The notes under the pieces: generated by a model | Told to the model about the DNA's origin: nothing | The model's input: the letters and a program-made list of their open reading frames with translations, nothing else | Database searches by the model: none | Position numbers and translations under genes: made by a program | Assembly: GCA_036250195.1 (NCBI GenBank) | Contig: JAVHZZ010000006.1 | Location: 75,137,869 to 75,201,868, forward strand | Source of the DNA: Mixophyes australis | Taxonomy: Eukaryota; Chordata; Amphibia; Anura; Limnodynastidae | Direction: 5' to 3' | DNA length: 64,000 nucleotides | Shown here: positions 1 through 10,830 of the stretch, in pieces | How the letters are laid out: each line of letters opens with the position of its first letter | How positions within the stretch are numbered: position 1 is the stretch's first letter

Positions 1-915
1 CTGTATGCTCAGTCACACAACTTAATTGATCAGACGGTTGTTGTCATGTGTTAGCTGTGTAGATGGTGGTAATAGGGTAACCTAAGGGAAATTAAGAGGG
101 TGGTTGAGGAATATTATAAGCTTGTCTGAAGAGGTGGGTTTTCAGAGAATGCTTGAAGGTTTGAAGACTAGAGACTAGGGGGTAAATGTATCATAGTCCG
201 GTTTATGAATTCCGCGCGAGATCGGCGAGATGACAGCTACAATTTAAAGCGGCGCTGCCTTGTAAAGGGAAAGTTGCCTTTACAAGGCAGCGCCACTTTA
301 AATTTTAACTGTCATCTCGACGATCTCGCGCGGAATGCATAAACCGGACTATGATACATTTACCCCTAGGTCTTGTGGTGCGAGGGAGTGTGAATTCCAT
401 AAAGTGGGTGGAGCCCGAAAAAAGTCCTGTAACTGAGAATGGGAGGAAGTGATGAAAGTGGAAGAGAGATGCAGATCTTGTCCAGAATGGAAATCTCGAG
501 TTGGGAGATATTTTGAGATAAGTGAGGAGATGTATGTTGGTGCAATTTTGTTGATGGCCTTGTATGTTAGTAGAAGAATTTTATATTTTATTCGTTGAAA
601 AACAGGCAACTAATGTAGAGACTGACAGAGTGACTCGGCAGAGGAAAAATGGTTTGCAAGGTAAACCAATCTAGCCCCTGTGTGCAAAATTGATTGTAGG
701 GGCTCGAGTCTGATTTTGGGAAGACCAGTAAGGAGGGAAATCCAATAGTCAATATGGGAGATGATGAGTGCATGCATTAAGGATTTTGCAGTGTCTTGTG
801 CGAGATATATACATATTCTGGAAATGTTTTTTTAGATGTATGCAGCATGATGGAAATATAGAGTTGATATAGGGAACAAAGGATAGTTGTGAGTCAAGGA
901 TTACACCTAGGGACC
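1..915 (-). mobile_element. Non-LTR retrotransposon (LINE) 3' fragment
   Basis: The minus strand carries the C-terminal end of a LINE reverse-transcriptase ORF followed by its 3' UTR. Seen: a minus-strand ORF at 349-609 with the runs KILLLTYKAINKIAPTYISS and PPTLWNSHSLAPQ, which match the tail downstream of the RT domain in CR1/L2/Rex-type LINEs. The upstream part (588-773, with GLDWFTLQTIF) lies in another frame, so the copy is frameshifted. The homology appears to continue to about 915. A 188-bp MITE interrupts it at 179-366. RT catalytic motifs are not in the window and the fragment is 5'-truncated and dead. The clade is inferred from memory of the family and was not searched. Confidence 0.7.
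179..366. mobile_element. Foldback MITE, 3-bp target duplication TAG
   Basis: Almost the whole 188 bp is one inverted repeat. It starts GGGGTAAATGTATCA and ends TGATACATTTACCCC, with a short AT-poor centre around AAGTTGCC. It is flanked by TAG on both sides (176-178 and 367-369), read as the target-site duplication. It is inserted in the LINE fragment, so it is younger than that LINE. The 3-bp duplication and GGG ends suggest a PIF/Harbinger-like source, which is inference. A second copy with the same ends and the shared centre motif GGCGCTGC is at 27266-27454. Confidence 0.88.
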
Positions 916-919
916 TATG

Positions 920-1080
920 TTACATTAGATTGCAAGCTCTTGGGGAACTAAACAGTAATCTATTGTGTTTACGATATTAATCATACGAGTTTGCTTATTT
1001 TGATCTTGTTCCTTGTTATGTACAAGCACTGAATCTCAGAGACATAAAATGGATGAATACATTTGTCTGACTGTGGTACA
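920..1080 (+). mobile_element. Possible LINE 3' UTR trace
   Basis: The run TTAGATTGCAAGCTCTTGGG near 923, and TGTACAAGCACTGAATCTC about 100 bp later, resemble the '...TTGTAAGCTCT...TGTACAGCGCTGCGGAA' 3' UTR signature seen at 51427-51680 and in the SINE tails of this window. It would be a small plus-strand relic head to head with the minus-strand LINE before it. The similarity is short and decayed. The rest of 1081-1770 shows nothing assignable. Confidence 0.3.
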
Positions 1081-1931
1081 TAGTGAATCAGGGAACTTTC
1101 TGACAGAAGGAATTCATTTGAAACAGATTTATATCAAAATCATTTCTTAATTCTAAAGAATGATACTTCCCAGTTGATCGCTTTCTATTCACCCTTGGCC
1201 CACAGAAGAACAAAGTGTTAACAACTGCTGATAAGTTTAAATGCTAATGGAAAGTGTCTGCTCCCATCATAGCAAGTGAGACATTGGGAAACCCATATAT
1301 CACTTATGCTGTTTATTGTAAACATAGGACAGAGAGACTGTGAATGCTGGACTGGCGGAAGTACAGAGAAAGGAATCTAAACAAGTATGATACAGTCTAT
1401 TGACTGTGACAAGAGACTTGTCACATTAACTGGGTGTATCTTCCAAAACATGAGGGTTACAATTACATTTTCAGAAATTATCAAGCCCATTACAGGTCTT
1501 AGTCTTAAGTCCCATTCATTGTACTTCAGGAAATGCCCAACATATTGAGGTTGTGGAGAGATTATAGAAAGCATTTGGATGATGTAATCACAATGACAGT
1601 GAATATAGGTACCGATACTTGGGAAGCATTATTTATAAAATTGTTGTTATATAATGAGCAACATCTCATTACTCCTACTCCCAGGGGAATCTGTTAATCA
1701 CCAAAGAGCATTAAGTCCACCTATGAAGAGGAAAACTTGTTCATGGCACATTAAATGTGTGGTAAAAGACCAAGGGCCTATTCATCAAGGATTTATTTGC
1801 CTTATATGATGAGTAAAGAACTGTTTCTGCTTGATTAAGTCACACATTAGTATCGGGGCTATTTATCAATGAGCTAAAGCAGGACATGTCCAAGATATCT
1901 TATGCTGTAATCAAACTAACGCTCAGTACTA

Positions 1932-3475
1932 CAGTCATGGCCAAAAGTTTTGAGAATGACACAGATATTATTTTTCACAAAGTCTGCTGCCTTAGTTTTT
2001 ATGATGGCAATTTGCATATGCTACAGAATGTCCTGAAGAGTGATCAGATGAATTGTAATTAATTTCAAAGTCCCTCTTTGTCAAGACAATGAATCCCAAA
2101 AAACAACATTTTCACTGCATTTCAGCCCTGCCACCATAGGACCAGCTGATATCTGGTCAGTGATTCTCTCGTTAACACAGGTGAGAGTATTGACGAGGAC
2201 AGGGCAGGAGATCACTCTGTTGTGCTGATTTAGTTAGAATAATATACTGGAAGCTTTAAAAGGAGGGTGGTGCTTGAAATCATTGTTCTTCCTCTGTTAA
2301 CCATGGTTACCTGCAAGGAAACACATGCAGTCATCATTGGTTTGCACAAAAAGGGCTTCACAGGCAAGGATATTACTGCTAGTAAGATTGCACATAAATC
2401 AACCATTTATCGAATCATCAAGAACTTCAAGGAGAGAGGTTCCATAGTTGTGAAGAAGGCTTCAGGGTGCCAAAGAACATCCAGCAAGAGCCAGGACTGT
2501 CTCCTAAAGTTGATTCAGCTGCAGGATCGGGGCACCACCAGTGCAGAGCTTGCTCAGGAATGGCAGCAGGCAGGTGTGAGTGCATCTGCCCGCACAGAGA
2601 AACAAAGACTTTTGGAGGATGGTCTGATGTCAAGAAGGCAGGCAATGAAGCCACTTCTCTCTAGGAAAAACATCAGGGACAGACTGATATTCTGCAAAAG
2701 GTACAAGGATTGGACTGCTGAGGACTGGGGTAAAGTCATTTTCTCTGATGAATCCCCTTTCAGATTGTTTGGAGCATCTGGAAAAATGCTTGTCTGGAGA
2801 AGGAAAGGTGAGATCAGTCCTGTGTCATGTCAACAGTAAAGCATCGTAAGACCAGTCATGTGTGGGGTTGCTTCTCAGCCAAAGGAGTGCACTCACTCAC
2901 AATTTTGCCTAAAAACCCAGCCATGAATAAAGAATGGTACAAAAACATACTCCAAGAGCAACTTCTAACAACCATCCAAGAACAGTCTGGTGACAAACAA
3001 TGCCTTTTTCAGCATGATGGAGCACCTTGCCATTAGGCAAAACTGATAACTAATTGACTAGGGGATCAAAACATCAAAATTTGGGTCCATGGCCAGGAAA
3101 CTCCCCAGATCTTAATCTCATTGAGAACTTGTGGTCAATACTCAAGTGGCGAGTGGACAAACAAAACCCCACAAATTCTGACAAACTTCAAGCATTGATT
3201 AGGCAAGAATGGGCGGCCATCAGTCAGTATGTGGCCTAGAAGTTGATTGACAGCATGCCAGGGCCAATTGCAGAGGTCTTCAAAAACAAAGGTCAACACT
3301 GCAAATATTGACTCTTTACATAAGCTTAATGTAATTGTCAATAAAAGCCTTTGACACTTATGAAATGCTTGTAATTTTACTTCAGACTTCTGACAAAAAG
3401 GTTTAAAAACACTGAAGCAGCAAACTTTGTGAAAACCAATACTTGTGTCATTCTCAAAACTTTTGGCCATTGCTG
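1932..3475 (+). mobile_element. Tc1/mariner transposon, complete but inactive
   Basis: This is a 1544-bp element bounded by TA dinucleotides (1930-1931 and 3476-3477). The left end reads CAGTCATGGCCAAAAGTTTT and the right end is its near-complement, AAAACTTTTGGCCATTGCTG. It contains one broken DD34E transposase on the plus strand. Known of the family: closely similar Tc1 elements occur in many teleost fishes, lampreys and frogs, and horizontal transfer has been proposed for them. The resemblance is recognised from memory and was not searched. Ends and length are complete, so the damage is in coding sequence only. Confidence 0.93.
2303..3239 (+). pseudogene. Tc1-like DD34E transposase, frameshifted
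   Basis: The transposase would cut and rejoin element ends at TA sites in the nucleus. Likely start is the ATG at 2303 (MVTCKETHAVIIGLHKKGF), because the upstream codons of the longer frame are not family-like. The N-terminal paired-like HTH covers roughly residues 1-110. The catalytic triad is visible across three frames: D in FSDESPF (codon at 2747), D in QHDGAPCH (3016) and E in NLIENLW (3123). Lesions: a frame change near 2815-2840, a TAG right after the QHDGAPCH stretch (3034-3036) where a lysine codon is expected, and a one-base loss between 3036 and 3060. The product cannot be made as one protein. Confidence 0.93.
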
Positions 3476-3730
3476 TACCGTACGTTTGCAGTTATGTCTA
3501 TGGGCACTGAATTGCGAATGCAGCACAGTGGCCATTGTTAAGTTATTGGTGCACATGCAGTTGGGTACGTTGGGGGTAAGAATGAGAAAGCTTTCACATT
3601 GTCATTGAAATGGTCTTCGTGGGGCTGTCTAGGCATGATCAGGATCATAAAATGATCCTTTTTCCTAAGATAAGCGGCGATAAGAGATGCTGCTTTACGG
3701 GCCAAAAAATTCTACATAAATAGGCCCCAA

Positions 3731-5988
3731 AAATAATATAAAAGTAATGATCTACTATTCATTGAGCTTTAATTGTCAATAAAAAATAAAGCCAGTGTAA
3801 CTTCCGCCACTGAGGCCCTTTTATTTTTTTTGTTCAGCAATTATAAGGATCAGTACTAAATTACTTCTGGTGTTTTTACCACACAAATGTATCCAATATC
3901 ACATATTTACTACAAGGTATTATGGTACATTCATTTTTGATAACATGTCTGGATCTCTGTATAGAGAAAAATGTTAAACCTAAGTTCATAAATTTGTATA
4001 GGAGAAGGTAGATTGAGTAATATAAACACATGTAAATTGTGTTTCATCTATGGAAAGTCCTATAGTCTGGACTCAAAACCTTCCTCATATGGGGAATAAT
4101 CAAGAATTTGAGTGATTGGAGGAAAGTTGCTCTTTGATTCTCCACAAGCTTAAATAACTGGACATGATGGTCTCCAGCACCAAAGCCCTATGACAAAGGC
4201 TGTACAAACGTAACTTATTCTCCTATGCTGGCGTCGCTTTTTCTTTAACATAAACCTATGTTTGCTCCAAACTAATTTATAGTTCACAGCCTTCCGAGAG
4301 GTAGACTGAAGCACACTGAGGTGGCAGGCATTTCTGGGAATAAATTGTCAGCTTGTTAGATGCACTGTGTAACACTAACGAGGTGGTCCTGCCTTCTGTA
4401 CAGTGAAACATTACTCACTACTAAGCCATACCTTTGAAATGACTCAAGCTGCACCTAGGGCTAAGCTTAAGGCACCTGTCTCAGACAGGGCTGGCTATTA
4501 ACAGATTACTTACTTACAGAATGTTTGGGGAAGTAAGAATTAGACAGACAGCTGGTCAGGAAACCAGCCAGGGACCTGTTTTCATGTACACACAGAGGAG
4601 AACAGAGGTACAAGGTCACTGTTGCATCTTCTCTCCCACATATAGGGAACACATAACTGGATGTATTTAAATTATATATACATTCATTTCTAGCACTCCA
4701 GCCATTTTCAATAAAGGATCTGAAGTGCTGCAGTAAGCTGAATGCATATTCACTATACAACCGAGACCCATAGTCCCATATAAATGCCTTTGTTCTAGGG
4801 ACATTGCTCACTTGCAAATGTTTCATGCTCATATGATTAAGGAAATGTGCTTGACAATAAGTTGGGGTTGCTTTCTATAGCCTTGCTAGAACTGCAGTTC
4901 CTTTACAGTACAAATTTAACATTACCCCCTCCTTAGCTTACCCTTTACCCTCTACAGCCTACCTATAAAATTTTCCAAAGTCTAACCCTTACCATAAATT
5001 TGTCACACAACCTAATCATCCCCCCTTACATCTTACCTATCATTAAGGAGACTGGTTGCTGACCAGAGTAGCATAAGCCGCCAAGGAAATCAAAACATTG
5101 CTTTCCTCCAACAAGGAATTGTCCCAGGGAATAGTTGGTCAGTATTTTCATATAAATTGTCCCAGTGGAGAAATTGCAGGGATTAGTCATCATATGAAAC
5201 GCTCCACTCGCCATGTGACTCCTACTACTGCTTCCTATAATGGATAGACATGAAGGCCACATCCAATGTGTGTGGAAACTCACTGGACTCTGAGTCCTGG
5301 CTCCGCTTCTATTTAAGATAATTAAAATATTGAAGATAACCTGCATTATTCCAGGTTTTGGAAGACTGTAGAGCTTGGTTGATAGAAGGCTCAATAAAGA
5401 GTCAGCTGTAATGATTTTTATGACAGGAAATGTATAGCATGAATTTTACTTTTCATCCGAGCATTATGTGGGCATGCTTTGTTTGTCTATGAAACAGGTG
5501 AAAGACAAGAACATGGGGGTGGGTTGGTTCAGTTGACATCTACTTGACTTGTTTCAAACTGTTTAAGTGGAAATAGGAGGGAGCATGACATAGGACCATG
5601 ATACCGATTGTGGAATTCAGCAGAGTGTGAAATGTAGATAACTGTTTTATCTCATCAAACCCGAAAGTGAAAATGTACTACATTATTGTTCTGGATTTCA
5701 TTGTTTTTTTTCACCAGTGGCTTTATATCCTCCTGGAACAGTTGTCTAATACACTGAAAAAAGCTGAACTCTGTTCTACCTAATATGCAATGAAAATAAA
5801 TACATGCCTGGGTGATATAAGCTTTGGTGAAAAGCACAGACTTAAAGAAAGTTAAAATAGTGCATTTTGTTTCAGAAGAGCTGTACTAATCAGCAAAGTT
5901 GTCTTAAAACTCATTTCTTTAGAATCTCAAGGAAATTGAGGTTTCAATCCAGCTGTTCCGTGTGATTATTCATTTGTGTTTATGAGAT
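3731..5988. other. Unassigned AT-rich sequence
   Basis: No coding region, RNA gene or repeat with recognisable ends was found here. Minus-strand ORFs of 60-122 codons (for example 5026-5394 and 4506-4832) have no recognisable motif or family-like composition and look like chance. Confidence 0.5.
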
Positions 5989-5991
5989 TAA

Positions 5992-6273
5992 GGGGTCTGT
6001 TAAACAAAAAACAGTGATAGAAGAGACATTCTATTGATGAAAAATGTTTTATCACTGCTATTTATTATTAAAAGGTCCAGGTACATGTACCGGCTGCTAT
6101 ACTTCTTAAAGAGGCAAAATTTGTGGCAACTTTCGCACAAGGCGGCCATCAAAGGCAATCACCAGTGATATGCGATAGCTATTGCCAGCTTTGGGCTTGG
6201 TAAATAGGGAGAAGCCCTATCTCCGGTGGAAAGACAGGATTAGGGCTCTTTACCCTATGATAAATAGACTCCC
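5992..6273. mobile_element. MITE-like element, TAA target duplication
   Basis: The left end GGGGTCTGTTAA and right end TGATAAATAGACTCCC are imperfect inverted repeats, flanked by TAA on both sides (5989-5991 and 6274-6276). Size is 282 bp. The right end matches the GGGNCTATTTATCA signature of the other 3-bp-duplication elements in the window. Internally little foldback remains, so it is an old or diverged copy. Confidence 0.6.
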
Positions 6274-6705
6274 TAAAGCAGCTACCACCTATTGTGAGTA
6301 GAAAACTGAAAAGCAGTACAAAAAATAGCCTATAAGCTATAGTCAAAATAACTTAAAATGGACTGAATGTTTGTCTTACAAGAAATATTATATGTAGCTA
6401 TATTTAGTTGAAGGACATCACACACTGCCAAACCCTTACACCAACACTTGACCACTTACCAAAATATAGGTAAGTGCTACTGCGATTACGAAATCCAAAT
6501 GCTGAGACTTGCATCTAACACACATAAAAACACAAGTGGTACTGTGCAGTTGGCATGGCGTATCAACCCAGAGAATTTGTACGGACACAGTTCACAGTTA
6601 GACAATCACTGCAAATTTAAGAGTTAAACCTCCTGTACATAGGTGGTTCTATTTGGCTTTCCTATCCTGCACAAGTGTTTGTGTCTCATAACCTATGAGT
6701 GTATG

Positions 6706-6771
<66 letters not shown>

Positions 6772-7451
6772 CAGTGTTTTATGGAGATTAATGGCTCCGT
6801 AATGTTCCTGGAGGGGGTTCTGGCACACCTTATAGTCATTACAGCTCCTTGTTCAAACACCCTGCCTCCCCCGATGTCCCGGCATTGACTACAATCAATA
6901 TAAACTATCCAAAGTCTCTGCTACTTTCACCTTTTCAGCTAAGTGTCACATGAGGAAACCTGTAATACACTGCGGCTCACATGGTCTGCAACCTGATCTA
7001 CAATGCAGATGACACTGGCTGGGAAAGGTTAATGGGATATATATTTTGCCAACAATTGGAGACTGACAAGTGACAGACAATTGTCCAGAGCTATATTTAG
7101 ACAGGTATCATTGCAGCAGCAGCAGCTACAGACGGCTACAGAGGAGTCCCCCTTTGGTCTGCTGCCTTTTTTTCCCCCATGTCTGGTTTTACTAATTTAC
7201 CTGCAAGCCATGCTGACATGATGCTGTAGGCCAAGTGCTCTTATACAGGTCAAAAGCATCTCAGGGGACTCCTAACATCTATAAAAATGTACAGCAGGGG
7301 GTGCATTATTCCTTCCACAAGATTTCTTAATGAACATGTGATTCAGAAGTCACCGATTGTAAGTGATGACACCGAAGGTAGCAAAATGCCCTGGGCAATT
7401 TTGAAATTGTCCCACACTTATCTTATAATACACTCCCTACTGTAAATTATA
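6274..7451. other. Unassigned sequence around a TA microsatellite
   Basis: Apart from the (TA)n tract at 6709-6769 and a short CAG run near 7114, nothing assignable was found. The plus-strand ORF at 6643-6888 is created by the TA tract. Confidence 0.5.
6709..6769. repeat. (TA)n microsatellite
   Basis: About 30 uninterrupted TA units. The same motif recurs at 10302-10377, 56048-56092 and 60949-60979. Confidence 0.98.
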
Positions 7452-7570
7452 TACCGTATATACTCGTGTATAAGCCGAGTTTTTCAGCATACTTTTGTAT
7501 GCTGAAAAAGGGCACTCGGCTTATACACGGGTGAACTTACCTGGTGTCCGGTCCCTCGGCTTCAACTTCT

Positions 7571-7659
7571 GCATATGCGTTCCAACACAGGAAGTTCGGC
7601 ATTTGGAACGCAAACTTGCGTTCCAAATGCCGAACTTCCTGTTGTTGGAACGCATATGC
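7571..7659. repeat. 89-bp near-perfect palindrome
   Basis: Two arms of about 43 nt (GCATATGCGTTCC... and its complement) meet at an ACTT-like centre. Smaller nested palindromes such as TGCGTTCCAA/TTGGAACGCA lie inside. It can form a long hairpin or cruciform. It produces the open frames seen here at 7495-7760, which are not genes. Confidence 0.9.
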
Positions 7660-7749
7660 GTTCCACTGCGGGGTGGATTTACAAGCCGTTCGATCACATC
7701 TTCTGGGTCTCCAGGTTTTGCCTTGATTTAAACAGCACCAGTACCTCTT

Positions 7750-7908
7750 CTACTTCTTAATGATGGTTCTGACAGGGTAAGTTCCTAACTGGAAGCATTT
7801 TGCTATATTTGTATAGCTTTTCTCTGCCTTGTAACTCTGAGTTACCGTTGTTTTGAAGTCCTCAGTCAGTTGCTTAGAAGAACTTGCATGCTTGTTGAGA
7901 GGAGGCAT
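7750..7908 (-). pseudogene. Tc1-like transposase N-terminal (HTH) fragment
   Basis: The minus strand encodes a run starting MPPLNKHASSSKQLTEDFK and ending YPVRTIIKK. The spacing of SYKAEKSYTNIAK and VRTIIKK matches the first helix-turn-helix of Tc1 transposases. No catalytic domain follows, because a stop comes just after RTIIKK. It lies wholly within the non-autonomous element at 7454-8160, so it may be what is left of that family's transposase. Assignment is by motif resemblance only. Confidence 0.5.
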
Positions 7909-8163
7909 AATATCCTTATATATTTTCTGACTCTCTCTCTCTCTCTCTCTCTCTGATTTTATAATCATTTATGAATGTTCCTTGTCATCTAGCTAAAAAT
8001 GATTTCATAGATTGAACCTATCATTTTTATTTAGGTTTTTAAATTAGCGCTCTTTTCCACCCTAGGCTTATACTCGAGTCAATAAGTTTTCCCAGTTTTA
8101 TGTAGTAAAATTAGGTGCCTCGGCTTATATTCGGGTCGACTTATACTCGAGTATATACGGTAC

Positions 8164-8428
8164 ATATTAGAAGTCACAGTAGTCTGTGATCACAAAAAAC
8201 ACTTGCATTTTGGAGTGACTTCTAATATATGTAATAATTTACAATATGGAGTGCATTAGCACAGTTTATAAGGATAGTATTTACAGCAGTCCATACATAT
8301 ATTAACATCAATTATTATATACATATTAACATTATTTGATGATTACTGTGATATTAGAAGTCAACAAGGACTTCCATGACCATATAATAATCTTTTAACA
8401 TCATCTCTATGTTATGGACTTCTAGTAT
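8164..8428. repeat. Paired hairpins with ATATTAGAAGTC ends
   Basis: ATATTAGAAGTCAC at 8164 and its complement GTGACTTCTAATAT near 8215-8229 form one hairpin. ATATTAGAAGTC near 8352 and GGACTTCTAGTAT near 8418 form a second. The outermost copies are inverted, so the 265 bp may be one MITE with internal duplication. No target duplication could be fixed. It directly abuts the mariner-type element. Confidence 0.55.
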
Positions 8429-8583
8429 CCTAAATTCTAAGCACTTCAGGATATGTCATCCATTATAATAAAAGCATTGCATTTTTATAATACTTGACAT
8501 GCAAAGTTCTTTAAATAAAGTGTGATTGAAAAGAAAGTGATATAAGATGAAGAAAGTGTAGAACATGTATTTTCAAAAGTCAA

Positions 8584-8750
8584 GGGGCTATATTTACTAA
8601 ACTTTTTGAGTGGAGATATTGCTTATAGCAACCAATTAGATTCTAGTTTTTATTTATTTAGTACATGCTACAAAATGAAAGCTAGAATCTGATTGGTTTC
8701 TATAGATAAAAGCGCCACTTTTTCAAAGTGGCAGTTTAGTAAATGTACCC
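8584..8750. mobile_element. Foldback MITE, CAA target duplication
   Basis: It begins GGGGCTATATTTACTAAAC and ends GTTTAGTAAATGTACCC, with CAA on both sides (8581-8583 and 8751-8753). The middle (TATAGCAACCAATTAGATTC and its inverted partner) is shared with the element at 9711-9881, so they are the same family. Confidence 0.85.
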
Positions 8751-8753
8751 CAA

Positions 8754-9707
8754 GAGGTGCCTTATGCACTTGTTTTATTCTCTGTGTTGTTGTATATTCT
8801 ATTCACCAATTGTTGCAACAGAGCCTGTGTTATTTTAAGAACCGTGCACAGTGATAAGAAGAGGACATTGGCAGTAACTGTTGTTACGTGCGATGCCTTC
8901 CTCAAAAGTCCTGGTGTTTGGCTATCGGAAGTGTCAGATTTTGGCTATTTTCGCTGTTGACTCAAATAATGGTTTGGTTGGTGGACTGGGGAGTCGGGAA
9001 TGTGACCACATTTTGTTCCAATCCAGCCCTTCCCACTACCCCCCAAGGCTGTTGCAATATATTTATATTAAGAACATTTGAATTTAACAATTTGATTCAG
9101 GAGCCGTGGTCATGTCACACTGGGCAGATGGCAGCATCAAATTGGAGAATGCCTAGTGCTTTTTCCCCCCTAAAAACACCAACAAAACAGCTGCACACAT
9201 TTATTGGTGGTGGTCATTAACATACAAAATCTGCATTGTACAGTGGTCATTAGCATATAAGCTATGCATAGTATACTAAAAAAATGTATAGTTATTCAAA
9301 CAAATAGGATCTTTAATGATGAGCAACACAATAACATGGTCTAAAAAAAAAAATGAACAAAAAAGAGCTAGCCCCTACAGGGAGTGCTGACTTGCTTCTT
9401 CCTCTCTCTCTATCAAGTGGGCCACTTACCACTTTAGCTGTAGTGGCTACCACATACCTGCAGGTGGAAGGAAAGGACAAGCAGTGGGCTGCTGCTAAGT
9501 TTGGTCACACACCCATTTAATAATGTAGGGGAGGATTCCAAACTCCTGAACAGGTGGACTATATATTACATATAATTGTAATATATAAAATTGTCTCCTA
9601 TATATTATACTCATTAATAGCTAATGTACACATGCAGTTTTAATCCACCTGGATTTAACTTGTCTGATTGTAGATGCAGAAGCCACGAGATAGTACACTA
9701 GGAACAT
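8754..9707. other. Unassigned sequence
   Basis: Overlapping plus-strand ORFs at 8757-9220 show no recognisable domain. A GGTCATTA(A/G)CATA motif occurs twice at about 9212 and 9244. Nothing else can be supported. Confidence 0.45.
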
Positions 9708-9710
9708 TTG

Positions 9711-9881
9711 GGGGTACATTTATCAAGCTGCAGGTTTGAAAAAGTGGAGATGTTGCCTATAGCAACCAGATTTTAGTTTTCATCTATATAGTACATTCTA
9801 CAAAATGACAGCTAGAATCTGATTGGTTGCTATAGGCAGCATCTCCACTTCTTGAAACCCGCAGCTTGATAAATGTACCCC
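9711..9881. mobile_element. Foldback MITE, TTG target duplication
   Basis: 171 bp, almost fully self-complementary, beginning GGGGTACATTTATCAAGC and ending GCTTGATAAATGTACCCC. TTG flanks both ends (9708-9710 and 9882-9884). It has the same core as 8584-8750 (TATAGCAACCAGATT and its complement). Confidence 0.9.
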
Positions 9882-10301
9882 TTGGTCTTTAGGAGATCTT
9901 TATGCAGGAGAGTGGATGTGAAAGAACGGAAACTGGCCTTTTGTGTCTTCATTCATCCTGTGTTATGCACGTATATACAGTGGTGATTCTCTCATGGTGA
10001 TCAATGATACTCAGTGCATAGGCATCTCTCCTTTATGTACCGGAGGAAAACTTGACATAGCACTGCTTAAAAGACCGCTAGACAACAAAATGAAAGTTTT
10101 CATATATGAAGCATGAAGGAAAAGTACATTGCTTAGAGTTGCACTATCATTCTACTGCAGCTTTGGTAGTTTAATTAGAGTATTACCACTTTATTACAGA
10201 CAGATGACCACTCTTCAATACGACAGTGTGCTGTTAAATTTTCAGTCCGTTATGATACTGTGATATCACCCAAATGTATATAAATTTATGTATGTGTGTA
10301 T

Positions 10302-10308
10302 GATATAT

Positions 10309-10377
<69 letters not shown>
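10302..10377. repeat. (TA)n microsatellite, interrupted
   Basis: Two TA blocks separated by AGAGA. The open frame here (10288-10470) is produced by the repeat. Confidence 0.95.
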
Positions 10378-10379
<2 letters not shown>

Positions 10380-10479
10380 CCTAAAAATCCACAAATGTCT
10401 CTGCATTTCTGCATGCCATGGCTATCTTCATCGACCATTGTTTATTTGTAAGGCCCCGAAGTGCACATAAAGACAGAGA

Positions 10480-10830
10480 AAGTACATACAAGGTTGACAA
10501 AGGAGGTGCAGATGTAAGACGGGTAGAGAGGGCCCTGCTCATAAGCACTTAGTTTAAAATGTGAGGGCAAATCTGAGACATTGGAGCTAGTGGGACTCGA
10601 AGTGGGCATGGGACTGTAGCATGCAGATAGAGTTGTATCAGTGAGTTTGGGATAGCATTTGAAAGATTGAGGGTTGGGAGGGAGTCTGATCAGATGTGGT
10701 AGGGAGTGCCAAAAATGGGTAACGGCACAAGAGAAGTCTTGATGACAAGAATGGGAGGTGGTTTTCAGAGAGGGAGAGAGGTGTCGATCAGAGGCAGATC
10801 GAAGAGGGGGTGTATCTCATACCGACGTCA
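10480..10830 (-). mobile_element. LINE 3' fragment, same family as 1-915
   Basis: Read on the minus strand, the region carries the end of the LINE ORF (around 10700-10830, with GGCAGATCGAAGAGG and GGGAGTGCCAAAAATGGG on the plus strand) followed by the 3' UTR signature complementary to GGGCCCTGCTCATAAGCACTTA near 10530-10552. The order is the same as in the 1-915 fragment. It is 5'-truncated and no frame stays open. Confidence 0.6.

Larger units (their letters stand above)
1774..3727. mobile_element. GGGCC-ended MITE split by a Tc1 insertion
   Basis: The left end is GGGCCTATTCATCAAGG and the right end ATAAATAGGCCC. CAA flanks both ends (1771-1773 and 3728-3730), giving a 3-bp target duplication. 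The Tc1 element at 1932-3475 sits inside. Without it and one TA the element would be about 408 bp, close to the 411-bp element at 59748-60158 with nearly the same ends. Internal sequence between the two was not clearly alignable by eye, so common descent rests on ends, size and duplication type. Confidence 0.65.
7454..8160. mobile_element. Non-autonomous mariner-type element, TA target site
   Basis: The ends are CCGTATATACTCG and CGAGTATATACGG, each preceded or followed by TA (7452-7453 and 8161-8162). The subterminal CGAGTATAAGCCGA-type motifs repeat in direct and inverted form near both ends. Total 707 bp. Inside are an 89-bp near-perfect palindrome (7571-7659), a (CT)n tract (7929-7954) and a remnant of a Tc1 transposase helix-turn-helix on the minus strand. 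Elements with CCGTATATACTCGAGTATAAGCC ends are widespread in amphibian and reptile genomes, as recalled and not searched. Confidence 0.82.

Noticed and set aside
5026..5394. 122-codon minus-strand ORF
   Set aside because: No family-like motif, no splice or promoter context; length is within chance for this amount of sequence.
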